From: Oscillospiraceae bacterium
GTDB taxonomy: Bacteria; Bacillota; Clostridia; Oscillospirales; Ruminococcaceae
Assembly (NCBI GenBank): GCA_022768245.1
Contig: JALEMR010000056.1
Location: forward strand, 16,492-80,491
Reading direction: 5' to 3'
DNA: 64,000 nt
Shown piece by piece: positions 1 to 9,300 of this stretch; positions within the stretch are counted from its first letter, which is position 1, and every line of letters begins with the position of its first letter. A program made the position numbers and the translations under genes. The notes under the pieces are model-generated. The model saw only the letters and a program-made list of their open reading frames with translations. It ran no database searches and was not told where the DNA came from.

Positions 1-333
1 GCCCTCGGCGATCTTCTCACGGTCATAGCCGCCCTCGGAATTCTTCTCAAACATGCTCCCCGAAGCCAGCGCCGCAGTAGACTTCTGCAGAGCAGCCGCA
101 TTCTTCGACAGAGTTGCTTCGTCGGCGTTGACAAGACTGCTGCTCGTTTTATTGCTGTTTTCGTAAATATCCTTTATGGAACCGATAGAGGAGGTCTGCT
201 TTATTTCGGAGTTTTTCAGCATATTGGTGAGGGTTCCTCCCGCCTTGCTGCCCGAGCCGACAAATGAATAGCCGCTGTTCTTGAGGTACGCATTGATAAA
301 GTACGCAGAGCTTGTTCCCGAAATATACGACAT
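1..333 (-). CDS. Unknown protein, N-terminal 111 codons (cut by window edge)
   Basis: An open frame runs from an ATG at 333 to the left edge with no stop. The start at 333 is preferred over the ATG at 339 because the GGAAG Shine-Dalgarno lies 6 nt before it. The visible part is rich in Ser, Ala, Asn and Lys, has no signal peptide or membrane segment, and looks helical. It starts MSYISGTSSAYFINAYL. I do not recognise the family. It lies 20 nt downstream of the dehydratase-family gene on the same strand and may be co-transcribed with it. Confidence 0.6.
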   Translation of the reverse strand, partial: MSYISGTSSAYFINAYLKNSGYSFVGSGSKAGGTLTNMLKNSEIKQTSSIGSIKDIYENSNKTSSSLVNADEATLSKNAAALQKSTAALASGSMFEKNSEGGYDREKIAEG

Positions 334-353
334 AAACATCTTCCTTTCGATAA

Positions 354-1610
354 TTATTTTTTCATAGCTGCTTCGGTCTTAGCCGTTGCAAGCATAAGCT
401 TTATCCTGTTTTCCTGATTGACCTTGGTGGCGCCAGGGTCGTAGTCGATGGCTACGATATTCGCGTCGGGACGCACTGCACGGAGCTTTCTTATCATGCC
501 CTTGCCCACGATATGATTGGGCAGACAGCCAAAGGGCTGCGCACAGACGATATTCTTCGTGCCCGAGTTGAGAAGCTCCACCATTTCCGCCGTGAGAAGC
601 CAGCCCTCGCCCATTTTGTTCGCTTCGGACACATATGGCATGGCGTTTTTCTTGGTCTCTTCAAAGTGCGACGGCGGACGGAATCTTGTCTGTTCTGCTG
701 CCTTTATCATCTTGTTCTGCATCATTATCAGGAACTTTTTGATAGCTCCCGAAGCCACAGCCTTCATATGCCGCACATGATACAGCCGATAATCCACCAT
801 GTGATGGTCGCACATAAACAGGATAAAGTCCAGCAGTCCCGGAACAACGACCTCGCAGCCCTCGTCCTGAAGAAATTCCTCCAGCTTGTTGTTGCCGAGT
901 GGCGCGTATTTTATGTAGATCTCGCCAACGATGCCCACGCGGATACGCTCTTCATTGCGATATGGTATCGCCTCGAAGCTGCGGAGTATCTCCTCCGAGC
1001 GCTTTGAAAAGCCGCTTATCGGGACGTTGATGCTGACCAGCTTCTCCACCCATTCTCCGATGAGCCTGTCCGTATCGCCCTTGTTGACCTCATAAGGGCG
1101 CACCTGATTTGCTGCAAGCATGATAAGATCGGCGTAGCAGATAGCCGTGCCCATTTCCAGCAGCAGCGGCAGAGTAAGCTTGAAGCCCGGATTTTTCTCC
1201 ATACCCGAGGTATTCAGCGACACCACGGGGACAAATTCCAGCCCGTTCTTGATAAGAGCCTTTCTCAGCAGATTTATGTAGTTGGAAGCACGGCAGCCGC
1301 CGCCTGTCTGAGTTATCATCAGAGCGGTCTTATGGACGTCGTACTTTCCAGATTTCAGCGCGTTTATCATCTGTCCGATGACAAGCAGCGCGGGATAGCA
1401 GGTATCGTTATGAACGTCGCGGAGACCTTCATCTACGATAGGACGGCCCGTGGTCTTTAAAAGCTCGACCTTATAGCCGTTATTGTTCAGTATACGTTCA
1501 AGCAAAGTAAAATGAATGGGGAGCATCTGCGGGATGAGTATGGTATATTCCCGCCGCATCTCCTCCGTGAACAAAAGCCTTCCGCTTTCGTCATAAATAA
1601 GCTGTGCCAT
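354..1610 (-). CDS. 2-hydroxyacyl-CoA dehydratase / activase-related (DUF2229-like) protein
   Basis: The 418-residue protein resembles the stand-alone C-terminal module of large 2-hydroxyacyl-CoA dehydratase activase-related proteins. Cysteines that could ligate an Fe-S cluster sit in the conserved-looking motifs NDTCYPA (about residue 69), GGGCRASNY (about 104) and QPFGCLPNHI (about 361). Family members either dehydrate 2-hydroxyacyl-CoAs using an ATP-driven one-electron activator or are uncharacterised relatives. No activator (HgdC/ASKHA) gene is adjacent, so the substrate and even catalysis are uncertain. The start ATG at 1610 follows a sigma-A promoter at 1659-1687. Confidence 0.75.
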   Translation of the reverse strand: MAQLIYDESGRLLFTEEMRREYTILIPQMLPIHFTLLERILNNNGYKVELLKTTGRPIVDEGLRDVHNDTCYPALLVIGQMINALKSGKYDVHKTALMITQTGGGCRASNYINLLRKALIKNGLEFVPVVSLNTSGMEKNPGFKLTLPLLLEMGTAICYADLIMLAANQVRPYEVNKGDTDRLIGEWVEKLVSINVPISGFSKRSEEILRSFEAIPYRNEERIRVGIVGEIYIKYAPLGNNKLEEFLQDEGCEVVVPGLLDFILFMCDHHMVDYRLYHVRHMKAVASGAIKKFLIMMQNKMIKAAEQTRFRPPSHFEETKKNAMPYVSEANKMGEGWLLTAEMVELLNSGTKNIVCAQPFGCLPNHIVGKGMIRKLRAVRPDANIVAIDYDPGATKVNQENRIKLMLATAKTEAAMKK

Positions 1611-1658
1611 ATAAAAAAGTGATTCCTCGTTCCAAGCTATAATTTCTCTATTTTACTT

Positions 1659-1687
1659 ATTATACCACATTTGCCGCGGTTTGTCAA
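1659..1687 (-). promoter_or_regulatory. Sigma-A promoter for the dehydratase-family gene
   Basis: On the minus strand, TTGACA (1687-1682) and TATAAT (1664-1659) are separated by 17 nt. This is a consensus match, placed 50 nt upstream of the start at 1610 and just after the end of the thioredoxin gene, so the two genes are transcribed separately. Confidence 0.85.
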
Positions 1688-1706
1688 TAGCCGCAGCGGC
1701 ATATTT

Positions 1707-2021
1707 TCACAGCTTTTCCACCGTTTCAAGCAGCTCATTTCTGCTCACTGCTCCGACGATACGGTCAAGCTCTTCCCCGTTTCTGAAGAATATCATGGTG
1801 GGGACATACTGCACGCCGTATTCTATGGCAAGGTCGGGGTCACTGTTTATGCTTATCTTGACCACCGACAGCCTGTCCGCGTATTCCTCCCCTATCTCGT
1901 CGAGAATGGGCGCCATTCTTCGGCAGGGGCCGCAGGTCTCCGAAAAGAAATCCGCGATGACAGGCTTCCCCGCTTTCAGCACCTTTTCCTCAAATTCATT
2001 TCTTCCGATATTTTCCGACAT
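1707..2021 (-). CDS. trx: Thioredoxin
   Basis: This 104-residue protein has the thioredoxin fold signature. The redox motif is CGPC within SETCGPCRRMAP, the cis-proline region is YVPTMIFF, and the C-terminal helix ends the protein. It reduces protein disulphides in the cytosol. The canonical WCGPC tryptophan is replaced by Thr (TCGPC). The start at 2021 (MSENIG) is chosen because AAAGGA lies 9 nt before it; a longer reading frame to 2069 only adds residues over the leader. Its own promoter is at 2092-2120. Confidence 0.93.
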   Translation of the reverse strand: MSENIGRNEFEEKVLKAGKPVIADFFSETCGPCRRMAPILDEIGEEYADRLSVVKISINSDPDLAIEYGVQYVPTMIFFRNGEELDRIVGAVSRNELLETVEKL

Positions 2022-2091
2022 ATTTTTCATTCCTTTCGGTGATTTTTCGAATTTATTATGCGTACACATTGCAGGATTATTCTATGATTTA

Positions 2092-2120
2092 AGTATACCA
2101 AATCAGTATAGTTTTGTCAA
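2092..2120 (-). promoter_or_regulatory. Sigma-A promoter for thioredoxin
   Basis: The minus strand carries TTGACA (2120-2115), a 17-nt spacer and TATACT (2097-2092), about 70 nt upstream of the thioredoxin start. Confidence 0.8.
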
Positions 2121-2131
2121 TACCTTTTCAT

Positions 2132-2164
2132 AAAAAATCTCCCGCAAACGATGTTCACGGGAGA
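2132..2164 (-). terminator. Rho-independent terminator after tRNA-Lys
   Basis: The arms TCTCCCG and CGGGAGA (2138-2144 and 2158-2164) are 7 bp and perfect. On the minus strand they are followed by TTTTTTA. It lies 10 nt downstream of the tRNA 3' end. Confidence 0.85.
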
Positions 2165-2174
2165 CTCAGAGAAG

Positions 2175-2247
2175 TGTGCTATTGGGGATTCGAACCCCAG
2201 ACCCTTTGATTAAAAGTCAAATGCTCTGCCGACTGAGCTAATAGCAC
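2175..2247 (-). tRNA. tRNA-Lys (anticodon UUU)
   Basis: A complete 73-nt cloverleaf is visible on the minus strand. It has a 7-bp acceptor stem (GTGCTAT with ATAGCAC), D-loop AGCTCAGTCGGCAGAGC, anticodon loop CTTTTAA giving UUU, and T-loop GGTTCGAATC. The discriminator is A and CCA is not encoded. A promoter lies upstream and a terminator downstream, so this is a one-gene transcript. Confidence 0.97.
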
Positions 2248-2293
2248 ATAAATCATGCTTAAAAGATAATCTTCATCTTAACATGACTTTATT

Positions 2294-2322
2294 ATTATAT
2301 CACTTACTGTAGATTTTGTCAA
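2294..2322 (-). promoter_or_regulatory. Sigma-A promoter for tRNA-Lys
   Basis: On the minus strand TTGACA (2322-2317), a 17-nt spacer and TATAAT (2299-2294) form a perfect consensus promoter about 47 nt upstream of the tRNA. Confidence 0.9.
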
Positions 2323-2376
2323 CAGATACCGAGAATATTTGTAGAATTGCACAAAAATCTCGCGGATAACTTTCGA

Positions 2377-3168
2377 TTATCTGTCAAACTCAAAGGAAAT
2401 ATCCTTCGAGTGAAGAATGAACTCGGGGAAGGCTTCTCCCTTCCTGCACAAAGCGCAGAGCTCGTACTCGCCGTTTGTCAGATACATCTCGTTTGCTATC
2501 CACAGCGAATCCTCCAGACCGTCGTCAAGGCGCTCCACATCTGCGTCGTTTATATGCATCGCCGTCACGTCGGAGCCGCTGCCCGCGTTGTCGATTATCA
2601 TCGTGATATCTCTGCCCTTACGCAGTATCTTTTTTATCCTGCCCCCCGCAAAGCCGTATTCCTCCCAAAGCTCGTCGGGGATAGGCTCCGTTCTTGCGGG
2701 GTATTCCTCCTCGAAGCGGAAGTCCGTTTCCTGCATGAAGCGTCGGCATTCCTCCGCATAGGACGTTATCAGCTCCGCAGTTTTATTATCCGCACGATTC
2801 AGCGCAAATATTCGTATATCGGGTATCTCCGCCAGTATTTCCCCCGGCAGCGCAAGCTTTACCGCCGCTATCCTTTCGGACAGCCGCTTTGCTGCGATAA
2901 AATCCGCCTCGTCGGGGTTATTTTCCGCAATGCGCCGATTAAATTCCTCCCGCAGCAGCTCCTCGGGCTCGGTGCGGTCCTCGGCGAAAACGTCGTAGGA
3001 CGTGTTCTTTATCTGCTCGCACTCAAAGCGTATCTCCTCGGCGAAGATGGCAAGCTGCTTTTCGTAATACTCCGCAGAGCGGGCTTCCTCCTCGGTGCAG
3101 CTCTGCAGGTTCAGATACAGCCCCGTACATTTCGATCTCAGATACCATTCCTTTGTGTAATAATACAT
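2377..3168 (-). CDS. DUF4085 family protein
   Basis: The 263-residue acidic protein begins MYYYTKEWYLRSKCTG, which resembles the N-terminal signature of DUF4085, a family of unknown function common in Bacillota. It has no signal peptide or membrane segment and is rich in Glu. A late segment, about residues 168-205 (IPDELWEEYGFAGGRIKK onwards), is the best preserved in my reading. GAGG lies 6 nt ahead of the ATG at 3168. The gene follows the GH25 lysozyme gene on the same strand, with a hairpin between them. Confidence 0.7.
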   Translation of the reverse strand: MYYYTKEWYLRSKCTGLYLNLQSCTEEEARSAEYYEKQLAIFAEEIRFECEQIKNTSYDVFAEDRTEPEELLREEFNRRIAENNPDEADFIAAKRLSERIAAVKLALPGEILAEIPDIRIFALNRADNKTAELITSYAEECRRFMQETDFRFEEEYPARTEPIPDELWEEYGFAGGRIKKILRKGRDITMIIDNAGSGSDVTAMHINDADVERLDDGLEDSLWIANEMYLTNGEYELCALCRKGEAFPEFILHSKDISFEFDR

Positions 3169-3186
3169 AGCCTTCCTCTTATCCGA

Positions 3187-3213
3187 AATATGCCGCCCTT
3201 ACCGAGCGGCATA
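3187..3213 (-). terminator. Hairpin, probable weak terminator after the lysozyme gene
   Basis: The arms TATGCCGC and GCGGCATA (3189-3196 and 3206-3213) are perfect. The U-tract on the minus strand is short (TATTTC), so termination may be partial and the DUF4085 gene may be read through. Confidence 0.5.
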
Positions 3214-3224
3214 CATTCTTTTAT

Positions 3225-5093
3225 TTACTCCGTCACTTCATATACTTCCGTATAACAGTTGATATCGTCGTCCTCTTCGGGAGCGTCTCCCAGATTGTTA
3301 TAGCCTGTCAGTCCATACTTCTTGATTATATACGGATAATTCTTATAGCTGTAATTCAGGTCCACGTCCTCGGGGATACCGTCCATTCTGCCTGTTTCGC
3401 TGTACTGCCACATTCCGTAGGCATAGGAGAAATTGCTGCTGAGCCGCTCCTGGTCTCCCCAGCATGCCACCCAGTTATCGTATATCTTCACGCGGTCGTA
3501 GATAAGGCTGTCGCCGAAGAAGGACGCATAGCTGTATATCATCGCATAATAGCCCGCATTCTCCACCTTTTCCATGAATGCGCAGACGATATCCGTGACC
3601 TCCTCCTTGGTCATGCTCTTATAGAAGGATTCCTCGATATCCAGCACCAGCGGATATGTCGGATTGTACGGACGCACCGTCTTTAAGAAGAAATCCGCTT
3701 CGATGAGCGCTTCCTCAACAGTCTTCGCGTACATGTAGTGGTAGAAGCCGTAGGGGATATTATACGCTTCGCAGCCCGCAACGTTCTGCGCCAGACGGAT
3801 ATCCTCGGTCTCTATGCCGTAGGAGGCTCTTATCATGACAAAATCCACGTCAGGATTTTGGCTCACCGTTTCCCAGTCGATATCGCCGTTCCACTTCGAA
3901 ACGTCGATACCCGAGAAGCGCTCCTTGAATACCGTCACCGTAAAGGACGCCATACAGCCGTTTTCGGTCTTTACATATATCTCGCAGGTGCCCTCTCCCA
4001 CTCCGAGGACAGTGCCCTTCGAGGATACCTTGGCTACGCTTGTATCGCTGGAATGGAATTTGAAGGTCGTGACCGCTCCCTTGGGATAGACCTTTATGGA
4101 CGGAGACAGCTTGCTGCCTATCTCCACCGAGTCCGAACCGTGCTCATATTCCACCCTTGTCGGAAGAAGATTTCCGTTTTCATCGTATATGTATGTCTCG
4201 TCGTCGGTCTGGGAAACATTGCCTACCATTACCGTGATGGTATCATAGCTTACCCCGTTGGAGGCAGTCACTTCGGTGACGCCCTCCGATACGCCCAGGA
4301 TAGTTCCCTTCACCGAGACCTTTGCCACCGTCGTATCCGCCGAGGTGAATTTCATATTCTCGTCGGGAAATGCTGATATTGCGGGACGCACCTTATCGCC
4401 CACATTCAGGCTGACGGTCTCGTCCTCGAATTCCACATAAGCAGGCGGGACGGGCTCGTCCGAGACGATGACGTATATCGAAGCCTCACAGCCGTTGCTG
4501 GTGGTGATGGTCACGGTGCACATTCCCGGCGAGACTGCCGTTATATTGCCCGAGCTGTCCACCACAGCCACCGACGTATCGTCCGAATAATAGCTGACCG
4601 TATAGGTCGTGCCTCTTGGAGTGACCCTTGCCGTGGGGCGATAGGTCTCACCTGTCAGGATATTGCACTGGCTCTCGGTATAAAACACCGTTTCGGGGAA
4701 ATTATCCTCGCCCTCCTTGGCTACCGTTACCGATAGCTTACAGCTTGTGCCGTCGGAGGCTGTGCAGGTTATCGTAGTCTTTCCCGGGCTCACCGCAACG
4801 ATCAGCCCCTTATTGGACACCTTTGCCACCGAGCTTTTGCTGCTGTGATATGTATAGGTCAGACTGCTGTCCGAAGCGTTGGGGACTATGCGGTACTGTC
4901 CGTCGTGAGCCAGCGTCAGCTTCGAAACGGGTATCTCAAAGGACGCGCCCGATGCCGCCGTCAGAGCAGTGACCTCCGCCGTTTCCTCCGTATATCCCGA
5001 CGAATCCGCAGAAGCGGCAGTTCCCGCCGATACGCAGACAAAAAGCGACAGCACAGCCGCAGCCGCACAGCGGATCAAGCCTTTATGATTCAT
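3225..5093 (-). CDS. Secreted GH25 lysozyme with N-terminal Big_2-like domains
   Basis: This 622-residue protein starts with a signal peptide (basic MNHKGLIR, a hydrophobic stretch, cleavage near residue 30). About four bacterial Ig-like (Big_2) repeats follow, roughly residues 50-388. Each carries variants of the signature SSDTSVAKVSSKGTVLGV and a G-x-T/C-x-I strand. A GH25 muramidase domain occupies about 395-600, from GIDVSKWNGDIDW. The acidic DIEE in LVLDIEESF fits the family's catalytic pair. It should cleave the beta-1,4 MurNAc-GlcNAc bond of peptidoglycan outside the cell, with the Ig-like stalk holding it at the wall. No LPXTG or dockerin is seen. Confidence 0.92.
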   Translation of the reverse strand: MNHKGLIRCAAAAVLSLFVCVSAGTAASADSSGYTEETAEVTALTAASGASFEIPVSKLTLAHDGQYRIVPNASDSSLTYTYHSSKSSVAKVSNKGLIVAVSPGKTTITCTASDGTSCKLSVTVAKEGEDNFPETVFYTESQCNILTGETYRPTARVTPRGTTYTVSYYSDDTSVAVVDSSGNITAVSPGMCTVTITTSNGCEASIYVIVSDEPVPPAYVEFEDETVSLNVGDKVRPAISAFPDENMKFTSADTTVAKVSVKGTILGVSEGVTEVTASNGVSYDTITVMVGNVSQTDDETYIYDENGNLLPTRVEYEHGSDSVEIGSKLSPSIKVYPKGAVTTFKFHSSDTSVAKVSSKGTVLGVGEGTCEIYVKTENGCMASFTVTVFKERFSGIDVSKWNGDIDWETVSQNPDVDFVMIRASYGIETEDIRLAQNVAGCEAYNIPYGFYHYMYAKTVEEALIEADFFLKTVRPYNPTYPLVLDIEESFYKSMTKEEVTDIVCAFMEKVENAGYYAMIYSYASFFGDSLIYDRVKIYDNWVACWGDQERLSSNFSYAYGMWQYSETGRMDGIPEDVDLNYSYKNYPYIIKKYGLTGYNNLGDAPEEDDDINCYTEVYEVTE

Positions 5094-5173
5094 TTGCTAC
5101 CATTCCTTTCGGTTTGTTATCTTTTCTTTGTTCTATCTTTTTTTCAGTCATTTAATGCAAATACTTTTATATA

Positions 5174-5202
5174 ATAGTAACATTTTTCGGCATTTCTGTC
5201 AA
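5174..5202 (-). promoter_or_regulatory. Sigma-A promoter for the GH25 lysozyme gene
   Basis: On the minus strand TTGACA (5202-5197), a 17-nt spacer and TACTAT (5179-5174) precede an 80-nt leader. Confidence 0.7.
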
Positions 5203-5307
5203 GCCACAAAACTGTTACAAATCCCTTAATGCTGAAATTTCACCATTTTATCCAAACATCGGCGCAAAAAATATGCAAATCGGAAAAACACTTGTTTCGT
5301 TTAACGG

Positions 5308-6003
5308 TTATTCCCCGCTGCGGCTCGTCAGGAATTTCACCGAACGCTCGATGCTGTCCTTTGAGTTTCCCCAGTCGGCGTCCTTCCCCGTATTGCGGTA
5401 ATCGTACATCGAACAGTAATGGGAAACGTCCTCATACAGCGTGTTGAGATACCTTTCCGTTATAGCACGGATATCCTCGGTGAACGCCGCAAGCTCGTTC
5501 TTTTTCAGATACTCGGGCGCAAGGCTCAACAGCAGGTCGTAATGGGGCAGACAGATATACTCCTGCTCGGATAACAGCTTTCTGAAATCCTCATGGCCGT
5601 ACATCTCGAAAAAGGTCTTCATCAGCCGCTCCATGCCCCAGTCTATCTTCTCGCAGACAAAGCAGCTTTCGTTTATCTTCGACAGCTTCTGTCTGCGGGC
5701 GGTCTTCGGCTCGAAGAGCTTCTTCCGCGAGAAAAGCTCACGGTCTGCGGTCTCCAGGTGGGTCTGTAGCATAAGCGCCAGCGACAGGCGGTTCTTCTGC
5801 TTCATCATCTGCGTAAGATGCGTGTGGCAGAAGCCGGCTCGGTTGGTCTCGATACGGACATCGGGCTCCATCATGGCGGCGCCCATTATATACTCCACCG
5901 TGCGGGATTCCAGCATGTCCCTCATGCGGCAGACGGGACAGCCCTCACGGGGGTCCATTATTTCACTGATAGGTATAGTCAGCAGACTTTCTCTCATATA
6001 CAT
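5308..6003 (-). CDS. DUF6062-like cysteine-motif protein
   Basis: The 231-residue cytosolic protein has paired cysteine motifs: CPVC near residue 22, GFCHTH near 58, CFVCEK near 114 and ICLPHY near 150. These look like one or two zinc sites of C-x2-C...C/H type. I associate the layout with the uncharacterised DUF6062 family of Clostridia; that is recognition, not a search result. The function is unknown. It is a monocistronic gene with its own promoter at 6045-6073. Confidence 0.7.
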   Translation of the reverse strand: MYMRESLLTIPISEIMDPREGCPVCRMRDMLESRTVEYIMGAAMMEPDVRIETNRAGFCHTHLTQMMKQKNRLSLALMLQTHLETADRELFSRKKLFEPKTARRQKLSKINESCFVCEKIDWGMERLMKTFFEMYGHEDFRKLLSEQEYICLPHYDLLLSLAPEYLKKNELAAFTEDIRAITERYLNTLYEDVSHYCSMYDYRNTGKDADWGNSKDSIERSVKFLTSRSGE

Positions 6004-6044
6004 TTCCTTTCGTGGTATATTGCGGGATATATGCGGTCACTTTT

Positions 6045-6073
6045 ATTCTACCATATTCTCCGTCGGATTACAA
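6045..6073 (-). promoter_or_regulatory. Promoter for the DUF6062-like gene
   Basis: On the minus strand TTGTAA (6073-6068), a 17-nt spacer and TAGAAT (6050-6045) lie about 42 nt before the start at 6003. Confidence 0.65.
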
Positions 6074-6205
6074 GCACTCCGGACAACTATTTTTCCGTCC
6101 TGCGGATATTTTTCATCAGTCATCGGTTTTTGTCATAATTTAAAATATACAAAAAAATTCTGTATTATTTATACAGTTTTAACCTTTTAAAATCGCCGAA
6201 AACTG

Positions 6206-6234
6206 TTGACATAGCTGATATATTTTGGTATAAT
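6206..6234 (+). promoter_or_regulatory. Sigma-A promoter for the giant repeat-protein gene
   Basis: TTGACA (6206-6211), a 17-nt spacer and TATAAT (6229-6234) form a perfect consensus promoter. It gives a leader of about 85 nt before the ATG at 6325, which is preceded by GAAAGGA. The rest of the 6004-6324 gap holds only AT-rich divergent regulatory DNA. Confidence 0.9.
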
Positions 6235-6324
6235 TATATTGATTAATACTAAGCTTCGAAATAGTATTTTAACTTTTGCCTGCACTTTTACTTATCGCAG
6301 TCAGCAGAAAGGAATGAGCTTTCA

Positions 6325-9300
6325 ATGGAAATCTTAAACGATTACGGGAAATTCAGGGAACACTGCGCCGCTTTCAAGGACGAATTCATGGAAAAGTATC
6401 TCCCCGAGGGAGAGCTGTTCTGTCATCCTTTGACAAAGGGGCTCATATACGCCCCCGCCTCCGACGACGAGGCAAAAAGCAACGATGCCACTATCTGCCG
6501 CTTATCGGATATGATGCTTATGTCCGAGGACGGCGAGACCGACTGGATGCCTTTCAATATCGCAAAGGCAAGAGAGATCGCTGCCGCCAACGAACACATC
6601 TTCCTGTCCGATCTGCTGTTCAGAACGTCTTTTATCGCCCACGACTGGATGATCGACGGCAAGCACGATCAGATGATCGTCAGCGAACAGTACATGAAGG
6701 AGCACAACAAGCCTTATGCTCCCGTCACTCCTCTCACAAATCAGAAAATGAAGATAAAAAAGATAATCAACGAGGACTTCTGGAAGCAGGGCACCCTTGA
6801 GGCTCCCGTTTCTATCTCCTTTGAGGATCTGTCCGCGTCTCTTGACGATTTTTCTGCGGAAAAGCTGGAGAAATTCCCCGTTATTTCCGAGATATCCGAG
6901 CATACCATAACCGTCGGAGAAGCTTCCGCCAAGGTATCCGCAGACAGCGCAAAGGCTGCGGTGCTGAGGAATTCTCTCTCCGTCGTTTCCGAGCTCAAGG
7001 CGAAAATGGATCTGGTGTCTCCCCTGCTGAAGGCTATCGGCATGGGAATGACTGCGGCAGGCTATTCCATCAAGTTCTTAGTTGCAGTGCTGAATAAAAA
7101 CGGCGTTGAGATAAACGGCGCTCAGTTCAGAAATAATTTCTTCGACGCCGAGGTGAAAAAGCTTCCCGCCGAACATTCCGTTGACGACGAGCTTAAAGCG
7201 GCAAAGACTGCTACTATTGCGGCGTTTGCTGCAAACGGAAAGCTGTCCGCAGATAACAACACCAACACCGATGCCGAGTACAACGAAAAGCTCCGCGCTA
7301 TCGAGACCTCTTCCCTCACCAAGGACGAGCTGCTCTCCCGCGCTGTGGCTCTGCTCTCCGAAAAGCCCGCCGACAGAGCGGTATTCAAGCTGCTTTACTC
7401 CAATTTCAGCGCGAACGCCGACGATATCTCCGAGGCGGAGGAATTCTGGTTCGGCAATAAGGCAAACTACTCCGACGATGAGCTGAACATTCATCTGACA
7501 AAGCTCTACATCCCCGCTGACACTGTCGGCGAAAAGGGCGAGTATGTATGCGGCTTCCCCAAGGCTAAGCTCATCTATGAGGAGCTTGAAGCTGCGGCTG
7601 ATAAGTATCACTTCGCAGACTGCCCCGCTGCTGTAAATCTGAAAAATTACATCGACGACGAGGACAAGAAATCCCGCACCTTCAACGGAACGGTGTTCGA
7701 CTCCGCCGAGGATATGGCTAAGGCTGTCAGAAACGAAGCCGAGCTGGCTAAGCTCTGCACCGACCTTTCCGCTCTTAACAGGGACGAGCTGAAAAAGCTC
7801 AGAAAATACATATTCGACTCCACTGCCGACGACAAGACCAAGGCTAAATACATCGTCAAGGTGAAGCTGGCGGAAAACTCCGCAGAGGACAGCGAGCTCA
7901 AACAGCTCACCCTCTCGCTGCCGCTGATGAAGCCGGACGAGGTCACCGCTCTTATCGAAAAGCTGAAGGCAGCCGAGTACGACGATACCGTTAAAAAACC
8001 CTACATCGCTTCTGCCGAGGACAGGCTCATCTCCGCTCAGGCAGACGAGCTTTCCGAAAAATTCAAGGAGCTTGACAAGAAGTCTGCTGCCGAGATCGAC
8101 GCTCTCGTTAAGGAGACCGACTCCGACAGATACTGCACTATGCTGAAAAAGCATTTCCTGCGCAGGGCGGACGACGCAAAGAACGTTCTCGCAAGAAAGG
8201 ATCTGGACGCTCTCTGCGCCGGAATGGAAGCCTTCGACAAGACAAAGCTTGCCGAGCTTCGCAAAAAGGTGGAGGAAAAGAACTATCCCTCCGCAGTTTC
8301 TGCACGCTATCTCAATAAAATATCCGCTCTTACTGCGGAATACGACCGCAGGGAGGTCCGCGAGGTATTCGGAAAGGTGTCCTCCGCTTCCAAGGAGGAG
8401 CTGGACAAGCTCCGCGAGATCATCAACTCGGGCAAGTACGCTACCGAGCTTACCGACCCCTACATCGACCGCATCGCAGAGCGCGAGACCGCTCTCCGTT
8501 ACGAGGAATTCGAAAACAGATGCAAGACCATTCCTACTATGGACAAGGAGGCTCTTGCTGCGATAAAGGCGGAATTTACTGGCGGAAAATATCCTGCCGA
8601 GATCACCGACAAGTATTCGCCCGATATCATTATCCGTGAAAACGATCTCGAAAAGCAGGAGATCGCCGACCTTTGCAAGGATATCCCCACAATGAAGCGC
8701 CCCGAGCTGAAAAAGCTCTCCGAGACGCTGTCCGATACAAAGTACAACTCCGAATTCACCGCGCCCTACTTCGACAAGATCAAGGAAAGAGAAGCCGCTG
8801 CGGAAAAAGAGGAGATCGAAGAGCTCTGCAAGAATATTCCCACAATGAAGGACGAGGAGCTGAAAAAGCTGTCCGAGGAGCTGTCCGATACAAAGTTCAA
8901 TGCAGAGTACACAGCACCTTATTTCGACAAGATCAAGGCGAGAAAGGTCGAGCTTGAAAAGTCCGAGATCGCCGAGCTTTGCAAGGATATCGCTTCCATG
9001 AAGCGTGAGGAGCTGAAAGCCCTCTCCGAAAAGCTCGCCGACCCCAAGTACAACAAGGAATATACCACAGAATATATCGCAAAGATCAAGGAGAGAAATC
9101 TTCAGCTTGATAATCTTGAAGTTGACGAGGCATGCAAGGATATCGCAAAAATGGACAGAACCGCTCTTAAGTCGCTCTCCGAAAAGATATCCGACGAGAA
9201 GTACAGCAAGGAATATACCGCCAAGTATTTCGACAAGATCAAGGCAAGAGAGACCGAGCTTGACAAGTCCGAGCTTACCGAGCTTACCAAGAACGTCGAT

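Noticed and set aside
2347..3255. 302-codon plus-strand frame opposite the DUF4085 gene
   Set aside because: It is a shadow of the coding strand with no ribosome site and no recognisable motif. The minus-strand frame has a DUF4085-like start.
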